Assembly (NCBI RefSeq): GCF_001514215.1
Contig: NZ_KQ948851.1
Span: forward strand, 739,434-803,433
Direction: 5' to 3'
DNA: 64,000 bases
Origin: Streptomyces bungoensis
GTDB taxonomy: Bacteria; Actinomycetota; Actinomycetes; Streptomycetales; Streptomycetaceae
The notes beneath the pieces are model-generated. The model did not search any database. It was not told the DNA's origin and was given only the letters and a program-made list of their open reading frames with translations. Below, one piece after another: positions 60,609 to 64,000 of this stretch. Made by a program: the position numbers and the translations under genes. How positions within the stretch are numbered: the first letter of the stretch is position 1; every line of letters starts with the position of its first letter.

Positions 60609-61255
60609 GCGATACTCCGCTGGTCGGCGGCGGACTGCGGCTCGTGGACCTGGCAGCCGATGAGCGCGCTCAGCCCAGGCCGAAGCTCGGCGGTGAGTTC
60701 GAGGCGCGCGACTCGCTCCTGGTGCTGTCCGGTGCCCGATCCACGGACGTCCCAGCCCATGTTGGTGAGCCGACGAAGGAATGTGGCGATCGGATCGACG
60801 TCGAGAGGATGGCGGACCATGGCCTCGGCCCGCACAAGCGGTACCTCGAGCCGGGCGGCGAAGTCGGAGGCCCACAGAGTGATCAGCCGGACGGTGTCAT
60901 CGGAGTGACCGGGCAGGGTGTGGACGCAGTCCAGGAAGAGGCACGGGCCTTCGCCCCATCCGAGGTCGGGCCCGCGTTGCGGGATCATGCAGGCCAGCAG
61001 CAGCCCGTCCTCGAACAGTCCAGCCGGCTTCACCTGCGGGGCGCGGAACAGGGCCGGGATATCGGACCGGGCGGGTGTAGGCACCCCGCGCATGGCGAGC
61101 CAGCGCTGACGGTCCTGGACGAGGGCCGCGGCCTCGTCCCGTTCGGCGTCGGTGCGCAACGACCGCATCTCGTACACGGCCGGTAACCCTTTCGCGCACT
61201 GGCTTCGAGGCGCGGGGGAGGACTCGATGGCCGCAGAAGCGGGTGAGGCATTCAC
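60605..61255 (-). CDS. GNAT-like protein of unknown function
   Basis: A protein of 216 residues from GTG 61255, overlapping the HTH gene stop. A motif like the GNAT core appears (CLFLDCVHTLPGHSDDTVRL, then ITLWASDFAARLEVPLVRAE), with preceding LFEDGLLLACMIPQ. No acetyl-CoA loop Q-x2-G-x-G is clear. It may be a divergent acetyltransferase. Coupling to an HTH regulator suggests a signalling role. Confidence 0.5.
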   Translation of the reverse strand: MNASPASAAIESSPAPRSQCAKGLPAVYEMRSLRTDAERDEAAALVQDRQRWLAMRGVPTPARSDIPALFRAPQVKPAGLFEDGLLLACMIPQRGPDLGWGEGPCLFLDCVHTLPGHSDDTVRLITLWASDFAARLEVPLVRAEAMVRHPLDVDPIATFLRRLTNMGWDVRGSGTGQHQERVARLELTAELRPGLSALIGCQVHEPQSAADQRSIA

Positions 61256-61743
61256 TGGCTCGCTCCGCTCTCCATCGTGGTGGCCCGCCTGGCGCCCAGT
61301 AGGCCCCACGCGTGGGCCCAGGCGACAAGTTGGGTGGTGTTGGCCGCCCCCGTCTTGTCGAGCAGTTCGTCATGTGCGGCTCGCACGTCGGCGGGCGCGA
61401 TCTTGGCTATGGCAGCAATGTCGCTGGGATTGCTGTGCTCAGCGACCGCCCGCAGCAACAGCTGCTGCTCTGGACTGAGTTCCGGCATTGGCCTGTCCGT
61501 TGTGGGCGGAGCGACCTGCCGGGCGTTGCACAGGAAGTGCACGATCACCGGGGGCTTGCAGCGGGGCGGGCAGTGGAGGCTCTCCCGGATGTCGCGTACG
61601 TACTGGCGGACGGTCACGGCCGACAGCCCGGTCCTCGCGGCGATCTCTTGAGGGCCGAGGCCGTCCACGAGGTGCTGGGCGACGCGCTGCTGGGTCGGGG
61701 TCAGGGGGGTGATCGGTGCGCTGGTCGTCATGCGCGGGGTCAC
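61252..61743 (-). CDS. LuxR-type HTH protein with C-terminal domain
   Basis: A protein of 163 residues from GTG 61743 (AAAGAGAC upstream) or ATG 61731. The N-terminal helix-turn-helix is LuxR-like (VAQHLVDGLGPQEIAARTGL then SAVTVRQYVRDIRESL). The C-terminal half has a second HTH-like stretch (LLRAVAEHSNPSDIAAIAKI). No receiver domain is present. It probably regulates the two genes that follow. Confidence 0.7.
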   Translation of the reverse strand: MTPRMTTSAPITPLTPTQQRVAQHLVDGLGPQEIAARTGLSAVTVRQYVRDIRESLHCPPRCKPPVIVHFLCNARQVAPPTTDRPMPELSPEQQLLLRAVAEHSNPSDIAAIAKIAPADVRAAHDELLDKTGAANTTQLVAWAHAWGLLGARRATTMESGASQ

Positions 61744-61871
61744 GGGTGTCTCTTTCGCGGCTGGGTTGAGGGATATCGGGTGGGGTGTCGCCGGACCCCG
61801 CGGGGGACGGGGGCCGGCGACACGGGCCCGTGCGCGGCGGTCTGGAGTCACGGGGCGCCGCACACGGGGGC

Positions 61872-63125
61872 TCATGCGGCTGTTGGGTCGGGGCGGGCCC
61901 ACGCCGCTTCGGCGGCGAGACGTTCTGACCACTGGATGTGGGCCTCGTCGAAGGCGGCGTCGGCGAGGCGTATGCGCTGGACTTCGCCGGTTCCGGCCGG
62001 TGGGTAGGTGAACTGGATGTCGCGCCACAGGCGCTGGAGGATGTAGTCGCCGTTGAGGGCGTGGGCGCCGTGCAGCTCCATGGCGTCCTGGGTTGACTGC
62101 ATCGCCCACTGGTGGCCGAGGTACTTGGCGTTGATCAGGTCGGTGTCGCAGGGCAGGCCCTGGTCGAGGAGGTGCACGGACTGATAGGCCAGGATTCGAC
62201 CGGCGCGCAGGCGGGCCTCCATGTCACCGATGCGGTCCCGCAGAACCGGCAGATCGGAGAGGGCGCCCCGGTAGCGGGAGCGCGCCTTGAGGTAAGCGGT
62301 CGAGGCGGCCACGACTGCCTCGTGTATTCCCAGGCTGACTGCAGCCAGGTTGGGACGGCCATACAGGATGCTGCTGCTCTGCGCTACGCCCAGCCCCTGG
62401 CCGATCTCTCCGACCACGTTTTCCTCGGGGACGCGGACGTGATCGAGGTCGAGGCGGCCGGCGGAGAAGCCGTGCAGGCCGAGGCCGGGACGGTGGTCGG
62501 CGACTGAGAGCCCTCGGCGCTTGGATTCGACCATGAACGCGGTCAGCGCCTGGGAGGTGCTCACGCCTGCCTTGGCGGTCCGGGCGATTACGAGGTGGGC
62601 TCCCGCGAGGTGGCTATTCCCGATGTGGATCTTGCTGCCGGTGATCACCCATTGGTTGCCGACGTGCTCGGCGATGGTCTCGATGCCGCCAATGTGCCCG
62701 CCGGTTCGCGGTTCGGTCACGGCGATCGACAAGAGCAGTGAACCGTCCGCTACGCGGGGCAGCCAGCGGCCCTTCTGCTCGTAGGTGGCGAAGTGCAGCA
62801 GGGCGCCGACGGGGATCAGCGTGGCCTGGAGGATGGCCGCCGCAGCCGCCGAGACGCGGGCAATGCGGTGGACGAGGATGGTCTTGGCCACGTGTCCGGC
62901 GCCCAGCCCGCCGAAGGAGGACGGGACGGTGACGGCGAACCAGCGTCGTGCGGCCATCAGGTCGGCGACCTTGCGCTCCACCCTGCCGGGGGCGGCCTCC
63001 ATGCGTGCGGCGCGCGGCGCGATGTGCTCGGCCGCGAAGGCGTCCGCCTCGTCCCACAGCAGCTCGTGGCGGGCGGTGAGATAGGGGCGCAGCGCCGGCG
63101 GCGGCGTGGTGGGTGTGGCGGGCAT
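61872..63125 (-). CDS. Acyl-CoA dehydrogenase family protein
   Basis: A protein of 417 residues; ATG after GGGAGAGGGAGACGACC. N-terminal helical, beta and C-terminal four-helix domains are recognisable: TVPSSFGGLGAGHVAKTILV, SIAVTEPRTGGHIGG (FAD-binding region), AMELHGAHALNGDYILQRLW (end of the active-site helix). It is a FAD-dependent dehydrogenase or oxidase; carrier-protein-bound or unusual substrates are common in secondary metabolism. It is transcribed alone or with the downstream HTH unit 129 bp away. Confidence 0.85.
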   Translation of the reverse strand: MPATPTTPPPALRPYLTARHELLWDEADAFAAEHIAPRAARMEAAPGRVERKVADLMAARRWFAVTVPSSFGGLGAGHVAKTILVHRIARVSAAAAAILQATLIPVGALLHFATYEQKGRWLPRVADGSLLLSIAVTEPRTGGHIGGIETIAEHVGNQWVITGSKIHIGNSHLAGAHLVIARTAKAGVSTSQALTAFMVESKRRGLSVADHRPGLGLHGFSAGRLDLDHVRVPEENVVGEIGQGLGVAQSSSILYGRPNLAAVSLGIHEAVVAASTAYLKARSRYRGALSDLPVLRDRIGDMEARLRAGRILAYQSVHLLDQGLPCDTDLINAKYLGHQWAMQSTQDAMELHGAHALNGDYILQRLWRDIQFTYPPAGTGEVQRIRLADAAFDEAHIQWSERLAAEAAWARPDPTAA

Positions 63126-63212
63126 GGTCGTCTCCCTCTCCCTGGATGAAGGTCGCACGGTGGAGCGGCCGGGGATCGCCTGCGGCTCCCGGGTGGGGGG
63201 TCGTGGAACGGA

Positions 63213-63854
63213 CTAGCGGACGGGCGCGCGGGCGATGTGGTCCATCACCCGGACGCCGGCGTCGATGACGATGTCTCTCAGCCGTCGGGCCTCGCTCAGG
63301 GGCCGCTTCTCGGGGTCGATGACGCACACCGTGCCCAGCACGGTGCCGCTGTCGTGGATGAGCGGGGCACCGAAGTAGGAGCGGATCCCGACCGCGTCGA
63401 CCACGTGGTTGCCGCTGAAGCGCGGGCTGGCGTGCACGTCGTGCAGCGGAAGGGCCTTCTTGCGGGCCATGACCTCCGGGCACCAGCCGTGGTCGCGGCT
63501 CATGGTGCGGCCGACTATGACGTACCCGCTGTCCGCGGGCGGCTGGTGCAGCCCGACGAAGGTCTGCTCCTCCAGGAAGAGGTTGACGAAGCCGTACAGG
63601 AACCCGGCTCGTGTGGCCATGTCGCGGGCCAGTTCGTCGAAGTCCTCGCTGGCAGCGGTGGGCATGCCTAGGCGATCCAGCAGCTCATATCGCTGCGCCA
63701 GCTCGCTCGCCTGCTGGGCCTGCGGGACGGGGACGGCGGCGCCGGCGGGGAGGGATGGCCCATGGGTGACCTCCCGCATGGTGCGTCGCGGCAGCGACTG
63801 CGTGAGGGGGGCGATCTGCCGTGCGCGGTAGGGATCGTTGGGCTGATACGACAT
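63213..63854 (-). CDS. GAF-domain protein
   Basis: A protein of 213 residues. After a 45-residue linker, a GAF sensor domain covers about residues 55-205: VNLFLEEQTFVGLHQP, HGWCPEVMARKKALPLHDVH and YFGAPLIHDSGTVLGTVCVI. It would bind a small ligand or sense redox state. Its ATG overlaps the upstream conservon-type gene (TGATG), so it may extend a conservon operon. Confidence 0.82.
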   Translation of the reverse strand: MSYQPNDPYRARQIAPLTQSLPRRTMREVTHGPSLPAGAAVPVPQAQQASELAQRYELLDRLGMPTAASEDFDELARDMATRAGFLYGFVNLFLEEQTFVGLHQPPADSGYVIVGRTMSRDHGWCPEVMARKKALPLHDVHASPRFSGNHVVDAVGIRSYFGAPLIHDSGTVLGTVCVIDPEKRPLSEARRLRDIVIDAGVRVMDHIARAPVR

Positions 63855-64000
63855 CAGGCGTCCTGAAAGGTGGTAGTGGATGCGGGGCGAGCGGGGCTTG
63901 CCGATGCGCTCTTCAAGGCGTGGCCAACTAGGGTCAGCAGGACGCCAGCGACGTGGTTCGGATCGCGAGCGTCGCAGGTGACCACCGGCACAGAGGCGGG
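63854..64000 (-). CDS. C-terminus of conservon-type GTP-binding protein (partial)
   Basis: A frame open from the right edge ends with VPVVTCDARDPNHVAGVLLT then LVGHAL and a short tail. This matches the C-terminus of CvnD-type small GTPases of Streptomyces conservons. Only 48 codons are present. Its TGA overlaps the GAF-protein ATG. Confidence 0.7.
   Translation of the reverse strand, partial: PASVPVVTCDARDPNHVAGVLLTLVGHALKSASASPARPASTTTFQDA

Overview
The window looks like accessory DNA from a Streptomyces or a close relative. It has high G+C, many GTG/TTG starts, dense ATGA/GTGA stop-start overlaps, and typical streptomycete families: DUF317, Scr1-like XRE with DUF5753, DUF6879, WhiB, MAB_1171c, DUF6082 and the edge of a conservon. 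I saw no rRNA, tRNA or CRISPR array. Remnants of other genes (aldo/keto reductase, resolvase, Nudix, ABC transporter ends) show repeated rearrangement.

Layout. 1-5.2 kb: an unidentified protein cut by the left edge, two DUF317 proteins, a Nudix and an HD-domain protein. 5.3-9.8 kb: a second seryl-tRNA synthetase and an archaeal-type aspartyl-tRNA synthetase. Each follows its own near-identical T-box leader, with specifier TCC (Ser) before serS and GAC (Asp) before aspS. 9.8-13.2 kb: nucleotidyltransferase, Nudix, and a gene inside a 1.7-kb segment bounded by 26-bp imperfect inverted repeats. 13.3-19.5 kb: a possible peptide-modifying cluster (DUF6879/XRE regulators, 45-residue peptide, JmjC oxygenase, aldo/keto reductase, phosphotransferase), preceded by a partial second set. 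20-28.4 kb: a mobilisation module (relaxase, MobC, WhiB, SpdB-like membrane protein, HTH protein). 29.3-32.9 kb: an XRE, ImmA/IrrE, MAB_1171c, amidase operon.

32.9-53.1 kb is mostly minus strand and very rich in Nudix domains, several fused to other domains: ASCH-Nudix, Nudix-Nudix, methyltransferase-Nudix-PIMT and Nudix-phosphotransferase. Among them lie HIT, methyltransferase, PIMT-like, MFS, ABC-transporter, DNA-glycosylase and CYTH-like genes. Two 47-residue peptides there align without gaps and share an RPDTR motif near the C-terminus. One overlaps the ABC transporter start; the other heads a small-ORF/Nudix/glycosylase operon. I see no description of them and regard them as the best candidate for a new system, perhaps an Asp-Thr-modified peptide acted on by the PIMT-like proteins.

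53.1-59.4 kb holds 7-deazaguanine genes folE, queE and queD (no queC in view) in an operon with a TGT/DpdA-like protein, a nucleoside-phosphorylase-like protein, a thymidylate-kinase-like protein, a DUF2797 protein and a methyltransferase. This suggests a modified 7-deazapurine nucleoside, nucleotide or nucleic acid. 59.5-64 kb: DUF6082, DUF6624-like, GNAT-like and HTH proteins, an acyl-CoA dehydrogenase, a GAF protein and the tail of a conservon-type GTPase cut by the right edge.
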